From NCBI GenBank assembly GCA_032622095.1, contig CP136068.1:111243546-111307545 (forward strand): a stretch of DNA of 64,000 nt. Direction: 5' to 3'. The position numbers and the translations under genes are program-made. The notes under the pieces are model-generated. The model had not been told where the DNA came from, ran no database searches, and was given only the letters and a program-made list of their open reading frames with translations. This document shows, in pieces, positions 55,786-64,000 of the stretch; the first letter of the stretch is position 1, and the number at the start of each line of letters is the position of its first letter. Source of the DNA: Siphonodentalium dalli (Eukaryota; Mollusca; Scaphopoda; Gadilida; Siphonodentaliidae).

Positions 55786-57144
55786 TCACCGTGGTCTGCG
55801 CATGTCACGGTACATTTTCCGACAGAAAATCTTTTGGAAGGCGTTCCGGAAACTAGGATTGAAAATAGTATACAAAATAGGGTTCAACAAACTGTTGCAA
55901 TATCCGAGCCACAGAGCGGAACTTATCACGGGTGGCGGAAAGGTGCAATTATCACCACAAAAAGGAGCTGTCAATGCAATTATGAAGAACGGGAGCCAAC
56001 ACACAACGAAAGCCCCCGTTATGATCCCCAGAACTTTGGCTGCTTTTCTCTCACGTCTCATCGCTGTTTTTTCCTTAGAACGTTTTTCTTTATCTTTTTC
56101 CTTCGCCCTCAGTTTCGTCACGTTACTGACGTTACTGACGTTACTGACGTTATTGTTTGACATTCGATTAGCCGGATGACCTTTGTGTGGAACGCCCAGG
56201 TGCAAGCCAGTCGAGATCTGGCTGGCGGGCCTCTGAGATTTTTCCATCGAAGAATTGTCATTGTCGTTAACACAGGTCCCGTTAAACACAGTAAAGCCGT
56301 CCTGGCTAATCTCGCTCCCAGAAGAATGCCGCGTTTGGGCGTTATTTTCGGTAATCGTTATAGCAACCGTCGGAGTTGGGTTCGTTTTCACTACAAAACG
56401 TTTCTTGTGTATCCTCGACCTGGCGGCTATGTATATTTTGTAGTTCAGAACCAACATGAGAATTAGTGGACAGTAAAACGCCCCCACTGTGGAGAATATA
56501 GTATATCCGAAGTCCTGGCTGATTAGGCACATGCCGCTCACAGAAGGGTCGTTCAGATTGTCTCTCCACCCGACCAGCGGAGGGATACTTATACTTACAG
56601 ACACCACCCACACTATAACAACCATCACTAGTATCTGTTTCGCACACCGTCGTCTGATGTAGTCTATGTTAGAAACACCCCAAAATCTGTCGAACGCTAT
56701 CGCCACCAAATGTAGAATGGACGCTGTGCAGCAAAGTATGTCCATGGAAATCCAGAAATCACAAAGAGCAGAACCTAAAAACCAATGTATACTGAGTTCA
56801 TCAATAAGGCTAATTGGCATCACGAACACTGCCACAAATAGGTCTGTTATTGCTAAAGAAAGGATAAGATAATTTGAAACACCTTGTAGGCTTTTCTCGA
56901 GAAATATTGCAGATATCACGAAAACGTTTCCAAGAATTGTGGCCAATATCATGGTCCCCAGTATAACACATATCACAATCATCACGGGAGAATCGTAAGT
57001 TGGTTCGTGAACGACTGGGCCTGAGATGTTTTTCGAATCGTTCACGAATAAGGAACTGTTGTTGGGATCTACAACCACGAATATGCTGTAGTTCGTCGAC
57101 GTCCCAGTGGCGTTTGCCTCTTGTAAAGTTAATCCACCGTCCAT
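55786..57144 (-). CDS. Aminergic GPCR, serotonin 5-HT1-like
   Basis: This is a complete seven-transmembrane class A receptor in a single exon, 452 residues from the preferred Met at 57144. An upstream in-frame Met at 57231 would add 29 residues, but it has a poorer start context, whereas AGCATGG fits well. Numbering from 57231: several N-glycosylation sites lie at 40-70; N102 (1.50), D130 (2.50), C157 paired with C235; D164 (3.32) as the amine-binding Asp; DRF at 181-183 instead of DRY; STVGA at 247-251 in TM5, as in 5-HT1A; a long basic third loop (268-392); CWLP at 411-414; NPILY at 450-454; a Cys at 470 for palmitoylation. It probably senses serotonin at the plasma membrane and couples to Gi/o. 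Another biogenic amine is possible. Confidence 0.9.
   Translation of the reverse strand: MDGGLTLQEANATGTSTNYSIFVVVDPNNSSLFVNDSKNISGPVVHEPTYDSPVMIVICVILGTMILATILGNVFVISAIFLEKSLQGVSNYLILSLAITDLFVAVFVMPISLIDELSIHWFLGSALCDFWISMDILCCTASILHLVAIAFDRFWGVSNIDYIRRRCAKQILVMVVIVWVVSVSISIPPLVGWRDNLNDPSVSGMCLISQDFGYTIFSTVGAFYCPLILMLVLNYKIYIAARSRIHKKRFVVKTNPTPTVAITITENNAQTRHSSGSEISQDGFTVFNGTCVNDNDNSSMEKSQRPASQISTGLHLGVPHKGHPANRMSNNNVSNVSNVSNVTKLRAKEKDKEKRSKEKTAMRRERKAAKVLGIITGAFVVCWLPFFIIALTAPFCGDNCTFPPPVISSALWLGYCNSLLNPILYTIFNPSFRNAFQKIFCRKMYRDMRRPR
56117..56152. repeat. 9-bp tandem repeat inside the receptor gene
   Basis: Four near-exact copies of ACGTTACTG encode a Val-Ser-Asn repeat in the third intracellular loop (about residues 361-371). 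It keeps the frame, so copy-number changes would only alter loop length. Confidence 0.85.
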
Positions 57145-57231
57145 GCTTATAGCACAGACTATGGGTAATTGTTTTGAAAATCGCTCCACTAATATGACAA
57201 CTCCACCCCTTTTCGCCAACTTGAAACACAT
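57145..57231 (-). other. Possible N-terminal extension or 5' leader of receptor
   Basis: An in-frame Met at 57231 precedes the preferred start by 29 codons, and a TGA lies in frame just upstream of it. The extension would place a basic, then hydrophobic stretch before the glycosylated N-terminus. It is more likely untranslated leader. Confidence 0.5.
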
Positions 57232-58990
57232 TTCGAATGCACCTCAATCCGATCCTTAACTTCCATGTGATCAAAGTTTTTAACTTTCTTTCCCTTTACC
57301 CTAACAACTTATCCATTGGAATGTAAAATCATATATTTATCGCGTGCAAGTTTTGTTTTATTGTTTAACAGCAGTAAAACTTCTAATCGGACGTTTCACA
57401 CATGGTAAGTAGTCCAATGCCAGAAAAGAACTAAAACAGTCCGAAGTATTATTGGCACGTTCCCGAACAAATCCGCAGTGGATATCTCAATCGTTGGTTC
57501 TCGTAGTGTCGCTCGATTCGACTGATCGGAGTAGCTATCGGCGAAGCATTGATCAGCTTCGGTTGGTGTCCATTAAGCCGACGAGGCGGTCCATATCACT
57601 GCGCTAGCCGGCTGCTGCTCTGCGTGTGCATCTTTGGTGGAGCCGGATTAATACGCCACGATCAAAGACCAGGCTAATCTGTGAAGAAAGGCAGAAATTG
57701 AATAAACGCCATCACAACCGGATAGCAATAACGCATAATTAGCGACGTTATTAGAGTTAATCTCCAAGCAATCAGACAGTCGGTGACTCCACAACGAGGT
57801 TAAGTTGCTGGCTGAAGACAAGAATCCTGTCTCCAGTCGATGCGCTTATATAAGTCACAGAGAAATCGTCTTATTAACAAGTTTTTGCAAAGGACCTAGC
57901 GCTAATATACTATATATGGAGCGAAGTATCTCCCGGATTTGTGTACCATCCTTATTTGTTAATACGGAAATGTCGACTTTTAAAGTTATCAAAGTTACAC
58001 ATAACGCAATATTTTGGGTTCGCCTCGTGTCATATATAGCATGACGGAAACAAGGATGGCACACACGACGTGTCAGGTTATTAACATCTTCACTGCTGAT
58101 GCCGTTACGACGTCGAGTGATGGGATGATGATGTTATGGCCATTTTCCAGTCGAAAAATATAACGGGAATATCACGAAAAAACATTGACTCAGTTGAAAG
58201 GCTATTATCGTTCTCAATCGCGGAACACCATACACTGTTTGAATCTTCGAGATATAGTTGTTCCAATGCAACAATACATGAGTCCAGGTTGTGAATAATG
58301 GTCGAATGCTAGTGTGTTATACATCCTTACTCAGTATGGAAGTATAGCACACAGCGTGATATTTTACGTCCGTATACGGAGTACTGCCATATAGCAGCCA
58401 AGAGGTTAAATGTACGGTACAAGCGTTGGCGATGGGTATATATTTATGCTAAAATCCGTTGAAACCGTCATGAACAGAAAGAATATTATATTATAGACAA
58501 ATTTTGTTCTTATACCAATCATAAACATCGTGTTGTCATGTTAGTCGTAAATATTGGGTACATAATAGTGACGTTGCCGAGACGTGACATGTTTCCGTGA
58601 CGAAATTCTTACACTCAACGTTCACTACCGGTCTAACGTAATTATCCTATTCAAATACATTAGCATTTTGGAAACCAATTCCAACTATATTATAGACAAT
58701 GAAGTGGATTTAATAATATACCCTGAAAGGACTTACCGGAGTCAGAGACATTTATCATTTATTTTTTACATTTATTTTTTACAATTTTAATAATTTTTTC
58801 TTGTATTCTTTAACAATTTTATAATTTCACCCATACAGAGCCCCAGACAAACATGAGCAGACGACAATCTTCTATATGCTTCTATATATGTGTGGGGCTC
58901 CCTGCAGGGTAATGGATGTTTTTTTTTTAAATTTTTTGTCCTAAAAATTGTAAGAAACATTTATTTTAAAAAAATGATAAAAAATTGTTA
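57232..58990. other. Region upstream of the receptor gene, no gene seen
   Basis: The 5' leader and promoter of the receptor should lie here, but I cannot place a TATA box or start site with confidence. At about 58760-58920 an AT-rich stretch and a decayed CTATATATGTGTGGGGCTCCC arm belong to the hairpin element ending at 59062. Confidence 0.4.
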
Positions 58991-59062
58991 GGCCAATGCA
59001 TTCCCTTATATATGCGAGGCGACCTATGGTCGACTCGCATATATAAGAGAATGTGCATTGGC
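58991..59062. repeat. CTCTTATATATGCGAG hairpin, right-hand copy
   Basis: GGCCAATGCATTCCCTTATA, TATGCGAG pairs with CTCGCATATATAAGAGAATG. The tip GCGACCTATGGTCGACT is identical to that at 52523-52592. It is preceded by ATTGTTA and followed by GCACAGGG, as in the other pairs. The left-hand partner is decayed. Confidence 0.82.
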
Positions 59063-59690
59063 ACAGGGTAAAAAAATCCCGACTTACGACTGGATTTGAT
59101 ATGGCGGGTCACATATGTGTCTTACTAGATGCATGAGGACGCGCGATATGTTTACCTTACCAGGAACGGACACGCGAAGCTCTTTAATATTCCAAACAGA
59201 TGAGTCGCAATAATATACTAAATTTATTAACCGATTGCATTAAATTCGAATCGAATTTAGTGGACGAATTTCAAATATCAATGCGCTGAGCTCTTACGTC
59301 AATGCGCGTGCCGATAATACACATGTGTCTTACTAAAGGCATGAGGACGGATTTAGGTACTAATGATATGATAAAGTGTTTATTACATTCCTATGTGTGA
59401 TTTGCCTTGATTTCTCGAGTGAATTATGTCACTTTTTGTCGCATTTTGTATTCATACGCGCTATTGAAATTTATTCTTCATGGGTATAATGGCGGTATTA
59501 TTCGGATTTTTGGTATAACAGTTGTTTGTAGTGGATTATAGTAAACAGAACAATTACTTGAACTAATTAATTTGAGAGAGAGACCATTTTGTAAAACACT
59601 CGAGCGCAATGTGCTCTTGTGTTTGTAAACGTCCCTGCCTCTCACTAAGCATTTCACGTCACCAGTTCAATCAAGTGATTACTCTCTCTA
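59063..59690. other. Spacer, nothing recognised
   Basis: ACATATGTGTCTTACTAGATGCATGAGGACG near 59110 recurs near 59320 as ACATGTGTCTTACTAAAGGCATGAGGACGG, an apparent duplication about 210 bp apart. Confidence 0.4.
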
Positions 59691-59691
59691 T

Positions 59692-60235
59692 CGAATACAA
59701 GTTAACAGAGGGTTGATTGCAGAATACCAGTTAACAGAGGGTGAATTCAGAATACCAAATAACAGCGGGGGTGTACCAGTTAATACCAGTTAATAGCTGG
59801 GATGAATACTGAATGCCAGTTAACAGAGGGGTGAAATAACAGCGGGGGGTGAACCAGTTAATAGATGGGATGAATACCGAATGCCAGTTAACAGAGGGGG
59901 TGAAAACTGGATGCCAGTTAACAGAGGGTGAATACAGTATACCAGTTAATAAAGGGGGTGAATACAGAATACCAATTAACATATGGGTTTATTACTGAAT
60001 GCCAGTTAACGTAGGGGTTTATACAAAATACCAGTTAATAGAGGGGGTGAATACTGAATACCAGTTAACATAGGGGTGAATACAGAATACCAATGAACAG
60101 TGCGATGACTACCGAATACCAGTTAACACAGGGGTGACTACTGAATGGCATTTAACAGGGGTGGTGAACACAGAACATCAGTTAACAGAGGGGGTGATTA
60201 CATAATACCAGTTAGCAGAGGGGTTTAATATTGAA
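59692..60235 (+). repeat. GAATACCAGTTAACAGAGGGGGT minisatellite
   Basis: About 17-18 irregular units of 25-37 bp carry the core GAATACCAGTTAACAGAGGGGGTGAATAC. The length and G-run vary between units. The minus-strand frame rich in Pro-Ser-Val-Asn-Trp repeats is a translation of this array, not a gene. Confidence 0.85.
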
Positions 60236-60293
60236 CGCCGGATAATAGGTTTCTCAGTTCAAAAAGCGATACAGTCAATTTAAATATGAATTA

Positions 60294-60456
60294 TATAAGG
60301 ATTAACTGTCATGTGGACTGTTTTTATGGAGATGTAACGGTGAGGTAAGTGGACATAACTTGTGTAAAACCCGAAGGGTTTTACATACAAGTTATGTCCA
60401 CTTACCTCACCGTTACATCTCCATAAAAATAGTCCACATGACAGTTAATCCTTATA
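60294..60456. repeat. Near-perfect 163-bp palindrome
   Basis: Arms of about 78 bp (TATAAGGATTAACTGTCATG, GATGTAACGGTGAGGTAAG, GGACATAACTTGT) meet at AAAACCCGAAGGGTTTT. There are only one or two differences (a T/A near 60321/60429 and a few bases near the tip). Confidence 0.9.
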
Positions 60457-61150
60457 TTTATATACATTTAGCGAAAAAGCCGCTTTTGTAAATATATTTA
60501 AATCGAAAAGTGTATCGTGACAAGATCAGCCCAAAATACCCAATAGCACCCTTGGCAAAAGTTAATAGGAACAATTTCTCTTCATGTTGAAACCCGATGA
60601 TGTATTAAGTCAATCCTGCGCGAGTCAAAATGCGCCCAAAGCATTACGCGTTCGTCTTTCCAAACCTAATGACGTATTGATGGTGTTATTAGCTTGGAGT
60701 TATGAGGCGTTACGCATTCACCGAGAAATAACTGCAACTAGCCACGTGGGCGCCGACCAATCATAATGCTGGATTTAGTGATGACAACACTTAGTGTGTA
60801 AATATAAGGCATTGGTACGACAAGGCATACTCAGAACAAATCCCGCTGTCATGATGGGCCGTGTATGCCAGAAAGCGAACCACCAATAAGAATGATAATT
60901 TTCTCTTGGGAAATCCCGGCATGATACCCATAATTAAAGAATATATACTTCACATCAAATAATTTATATCCTAATAAATAATTATGTATGACGTAACATT
61001 TGGGGTTCGTCGTCCTGCCGAAAATGTGTAGGTTGCCAGGGGCACCAGACATTGGCAAATGGAACAGAACTTACATAAAACAGACAAGTGTTGTTTGGAT
61101 GAAATCGTACATGTCGAATAGACAAAAGTTTTCTTCTTTCAAAAAAATCT
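60457..61150. other. Spacer, nothing recognised
   Basis: A 60-codon plus-strand frame at 60584-60766 has no recognised domain. Confidence 0.35.
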
Positions 61151-61668
61151 CAATTTCAGACTATCGATTTGAATGGAAAAAATCATTATCTTCTATAACC
61201 AACGTATGCTACAGTACTATAACAATACCTGTTTACCATCATATGATAGATATGTTCAAATCATTTTTTTAAAAGTCGGTTTTAAAAAAACCACAGATTT
61301 TTAGGTAGGTCGATACAGAGGTTAACAGGGAATATTAAAAAATAAACAAACAAACTGCATTATCTAGACTATGAACCCATGCAACTGAATAAATTCAAAC
61401 ATTTTCATTGCATATTTAAGTTTTTTGGCAGCTATTTGGAGAACTATGTTTTTATCGTGTGAATGACCAACAAAACATAAAACAACATAATATTATTCAA
61501 CCACGTATAGACTGAGCGCATACCCTAGTTGGGTTCATAGTCTAGATAATTCAGTGTGGTTTTTGCAAATATTTCCTGACAAACTCTCTAGTTGTTATTA
61601 TAGTACTATAGCATACATTGGTTATAAAGGATAATTATTTTTCCTTCAAATTGATAGTTTGAAATTGA
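61151..61668. mobile_element. Foldback element with two nested inverted repeats
   Basis: The outer arms 61151-61228 and 61591-61668 pair over about 78 bp (CAATTTCAGACTATCGATTTGAA, TATAACCAACGTATGCTACAG). The inner arms 61359-61379 and 61530-61550 (ATTATCTAGACTATGAACCCA) pair perfectly. The 90-codon frame across the left arm is not convincing. Confidence 0.72.
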
Positions 61669-61777
61669 ACTTATTGAAAATTCACGAATGGGTCGCGTTC
61701 TTAAACGCATTTTCAGCCACCATCAGTTTGGCTGATTGATCACTCTCACCGGCGTTTGTGATAAATTTACACATGAT

Positions 61778-62085
61778 AGTTCCCGAAATTGTGTTACAGT
61801 TACCCAGGTTGGGGGGGGGGGGGGTATTGTGATAAAGTTACCCAGGTTAATAACATTTCACAAATATAGCAACCAATTAATTTGTTTTCGATCAAAATGA
61901 TCTCATCCAGAACTAAAATGTCTTAATTTATACTCAGTGGGGGCTGTCACTAAATTTTGTCCAAATTGAATTGCATTCCCTTTAGTAACATTTAAATCAC
62001 ATTCATATTGCGAGATTTGCTTAACCTGGGTAATTTTATCACAATTCTCACCAACCTGGGTAACTTTTACACAATTTCGGGAACC
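61778..62085. mobile_element. Foldback element, AGTTCCCGAAATTGTGT...GTTACCCAGGTT
   Basis: The left arm at 61778-61810 is mirrored at 62053-62085 (AACCTGGGTAACTTTTACACAATTTCGGGAAC). The motif GTTACCCAGGTTAATAACATT repeats just inside the left arm after a 12-G run (61811-61824). Confidence 0.68.
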
Positions 62086-62460
62086 TGTCTAACATTATCT
62101 CACACAAAAAACTCACATTGGCTTTTTGGAAACTATCCTGGGACGTACGTCCACTTAATGTGAATTGCACATCAAGGATTGCGATATAAACACTGCAAAT
62201 CACATTGAATAAATATTCTTGTTCAACACATTGTGTATAAATCACACAAACATGCTCCAAAATAGCGTTCTTAATCAATCGCTTTTATATGTATTTTAAT
62301 CACATTATTTTAGATATTCTTGAAGGGGTTCCCGACACATGTGCGGCGTTGCTTACAAGTACTATTCATATATATTTGTCTGGTTTAAGGCGAGGGTGAG
62401 AAAATCTCGCTTTCTCAAAACTGGAAATTCAAAAGACTTGAATCCACTAAACTGCATTTA

Positions 62461-62513
62461 TAGTACACTGGTCTTTCATAGTACACTGGTATTTCATAGT
62501 ACACTGGTCTTTA
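62461..62513 (+). repeat. 18-bp tandem repeat, three copies
   Basis: TAGTACACTGGTCTTTCA is repeated three times with one or two changes. Confidence 0.9.
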
Positions 62514-62652
62514 CGGAACAAGATGTAACGTAGAAAAGGGGTAATCCGTGAGTCAGAAACAGGTGACACTTATGAGCAAAAACAATATATTTCTAAAAAT
62601 AAAAGTTGAATCCTTAAGAAAATCATCAAATTTTGTTTTAAAGATATATAAA

Positions 62653-63080
62653 TGGATTAAGCGCCCCTCAATTGCTATTTATTTGGATTGGGGTACCAAT
62701 ATTTGATTCGATTCGAGGAAACCACCTATCAAAGCTCAGAGTTATTAGATATCGATTTTTGAAATCTATTATTTTTTCCCATCAAGACTTATTAGTGGCC
62801 CAGTAAAAAGTGGACGAGCCGACGGTCTCGGACCAAGTTGCGGACGAAGATTTATAACTCTAAAATCAAGAGGCTTTGTGTTGATAATAAGGCCAAATTT
62901 CGTCGAACAACATGTTGATAAATAACACGTTTCGGGCAAGTTTATACTACCGTTGACCGCATTATATTTTGGGCAATTAATCGATTCTGATAACTGAAGC
63001 GCCATTTCTAAAAATGTTGTTGTTGTTGTTGTTGGAATCTGATTATATGGGGACCATCGAATCGGATTGAGTACCTTTAA
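62653..63080. mobile_element. TTAAAGGTACTCAATCCGA family, copy at 62.7 kb
   Basis: The right end is complete (GAATCGGATTGAGTACCTTTAA). The left end lacks the first 15 or so bases and starts at TGGATTAAGCGCCCCTCAATTGC. The interior carries TTGATTCGATTCGAGGAAACC and AAAGCTCAGAGTTATTAGATATCG as in the other copies. Confidence 0.6.
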
Positions 63081-63483
63081 GCTGGTATTATTTATCTCAT
63101 ACACACGCTGGTTTATTACTTATAGTGGATTCATGTTGGTGGGAAAAATATTTTGAAAACGAGGAAGTGATGTTTTGGAAAAAGTGTGCCAATTTGCACC
63201 AACAGTATCTTATCAAAGAAAATATACTAATACTTTTTGAAACACGTTTTAAGCATAAACTAAAATGGATATGTGACAAACCTTACTTAGCCCCTCCCCA
63301 GGTTTACAATTATTTTATGCATAACTTAACGGCGTTTAAACCGCTTGATCATGACATGGCGGTGGCAGTTTTATTGGTCGAAAGGAGAGACTGATAATTC
63401 GTTTGACTATCACATCACTGCATGTATAGAGAAACCAACAACTCCAGGCAAATACGCAAAAGTTACTTGCAAACTCGCCAAGG

Positions 63484-63486
<3 letters not shown>
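63081..63486. other. Spacer with an unrecognised open frame
   Basis: A plus-strand frame of 89 codons (63125-63394) has a protein-like composition (Trp, Lys, Phe-rich) but matches nothing I know. A second frame from 63345 runs through the GA repeat and is spurious there. Confidence 0.35.

Positions 63487-63577
<91 letters not shown>
63487..63577. repeat. (GA)n microsatellite, about 45 copies
   Basis: An uninterrupted AG/GA dinucleotide run of 91 bp. It makes the Arg-Glu and Ser-Leu repeat frames seen in translation. Confidence 0.98.
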
Positions 63578-63581
<4 letters not shown>

Positions 63582-63676
63582 TCAGAATTTCTCGCCTGTC
63601 GAGAACAGAGCCAGCGTCACCATCACATGTCTGCTTGGCCCGTGGTGATTGCAAAAATGGGCTACAACTCGTGTGA

Positions 63677-64000
63677 AAATTGGCGGGTGGAACCCAAATT
63701 CGAACTTATCCTGTATTTTGGGCTAGTAAACTCACGTACCAAATTTCATTCCTCTCTATTCAGACATACCTATACAAAACCAAGAATTGTTCATTCTGTG
63801 CTGGTCATATGTTGAGCTCTGCGCAATGGTGAATATTCCGAATAAATTGGTTGTTGAGAAAAAATTAAGTGAAAATTCCAACAAAAAGGGCCGCACGTTA
63901 TATCTGGTTAAAATTGGCGGGCGGAATCCAAACTCAAACTTGACCTGTATTTTGGGCTAGTAAACCCACGTACCAAATTTCAGTCAATTTAGTTCAGACA
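63677..64000 (+). repeat. Duplicated AAAATTGGCGGG segment, period about 233 bp
   Basis: The segment AAAATTGGCGGGTGGAACCCAAATTCGAACTT, CTGTATTTTGGGCTAGTAAACTCACGTACCAAATTTCATTC recurs 233 bp later with about 10% differences. The second copy reaches the window edge, so a longer array may follow. Confidence 0.75.

Noticed and set aside
55679-56466. Plus-strand frames over the receptor gene
   Set aside because: They are antisense readings of the receptor coding sequence, whose transmembrane motifs are unmistakable on the minus strand.
59692-60235. Repeated protein (Pro-Ser-Val-Asn-Trp) gene on the minus strand
   Set aside because: The frame is the translation of a minisatellite with irregular unit lengths and stops on either side.
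63345-63815. Arg-Glu repeat protein
   Set aside because: The repeat is a GA microsatellite. Flanking codons show no domain.

Overview
This 64 kb window looks like nuclear DNA of an invertebrate animal, most likely marine. It is AT-rich and gene-poor. It is filled with foldback (inverted-repeat) elements, short tandem arrays, non-LTR retrotransposon scraps and one nearly complete Ty3/Gypsy-type LTR retrotransposon. The molluscan-style hairpin beginning AGCTCACCTGAG, the many CAAGATGGCCGCC satellite units, and words such as TACATGTA and TAGGCCTA fit a lophotrochozoan or ambulacrarian genome. I cannot name the species. There are no operons, and I recognise no tRNA or rRNA genes.

One host protein-coding gene is clear: an intronless class A aminergic G-protein-coupled receptor on the minus strand at about 55.8-57.2 kb. 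Its sequence is most like serotonin 5-HT1-type receptors. Everything else I can name is mobile or repetitive DNA.

Layout. At 1-19 kb there is a 938-bp mobile element (copy A), satellite units split by an 870-bp inverted-repeat element, a Jockey/CR1-like reverse transcriptase tail, a GATGGCCGCC satellite array, two elements rich in the palindrome TTGCGCTTAAGCGCAA, and a minus-strand non-LTR reverse transcriptase pseudogene cut open by copy B of the 938-bp element. At 19,762-30,462 lies the Gypsy element: 1,150-bp LTRs, CTCA target duplications, a polypurine tract and a tRNA-Lys-like primer site. It has a broken minus-strand pol, and I find no capsid region. At 30.5-55.3 kb there is a dense, partly nested mosaic of non-autonomous DNA elements: the CCTGGTCAAGTGG family, a hAT-like CCGGTCC element, a GTCCCTACTGTTACC subterminal-repeat element, TTAA-flanked piggyBac-like elements with twin hairpins, near-perfect palindromes, and a 49-bp minisatellite. 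At 55.8-57.2 kb is the receptor. At 58-64 kb there is one more hairpin copy, a minisatellite, long palindromes and a long GA microsatellite.

Most interesting: (i) the Gypsy element, whose non-coding 2.6-kb leader holds an almost exact 324-bp tandem duplication with duplicated splice-donor-like sites, opposite a good acceptor just before the pol start; (ii) a twin-hairpin family in several TTAA-type elements, whose arms match within each copy while the tips differ; and (iii) several palindromes of 160-225 bp. All repeat calls come from reading by eye. Percent identities, copy numbers and edges are approximate.
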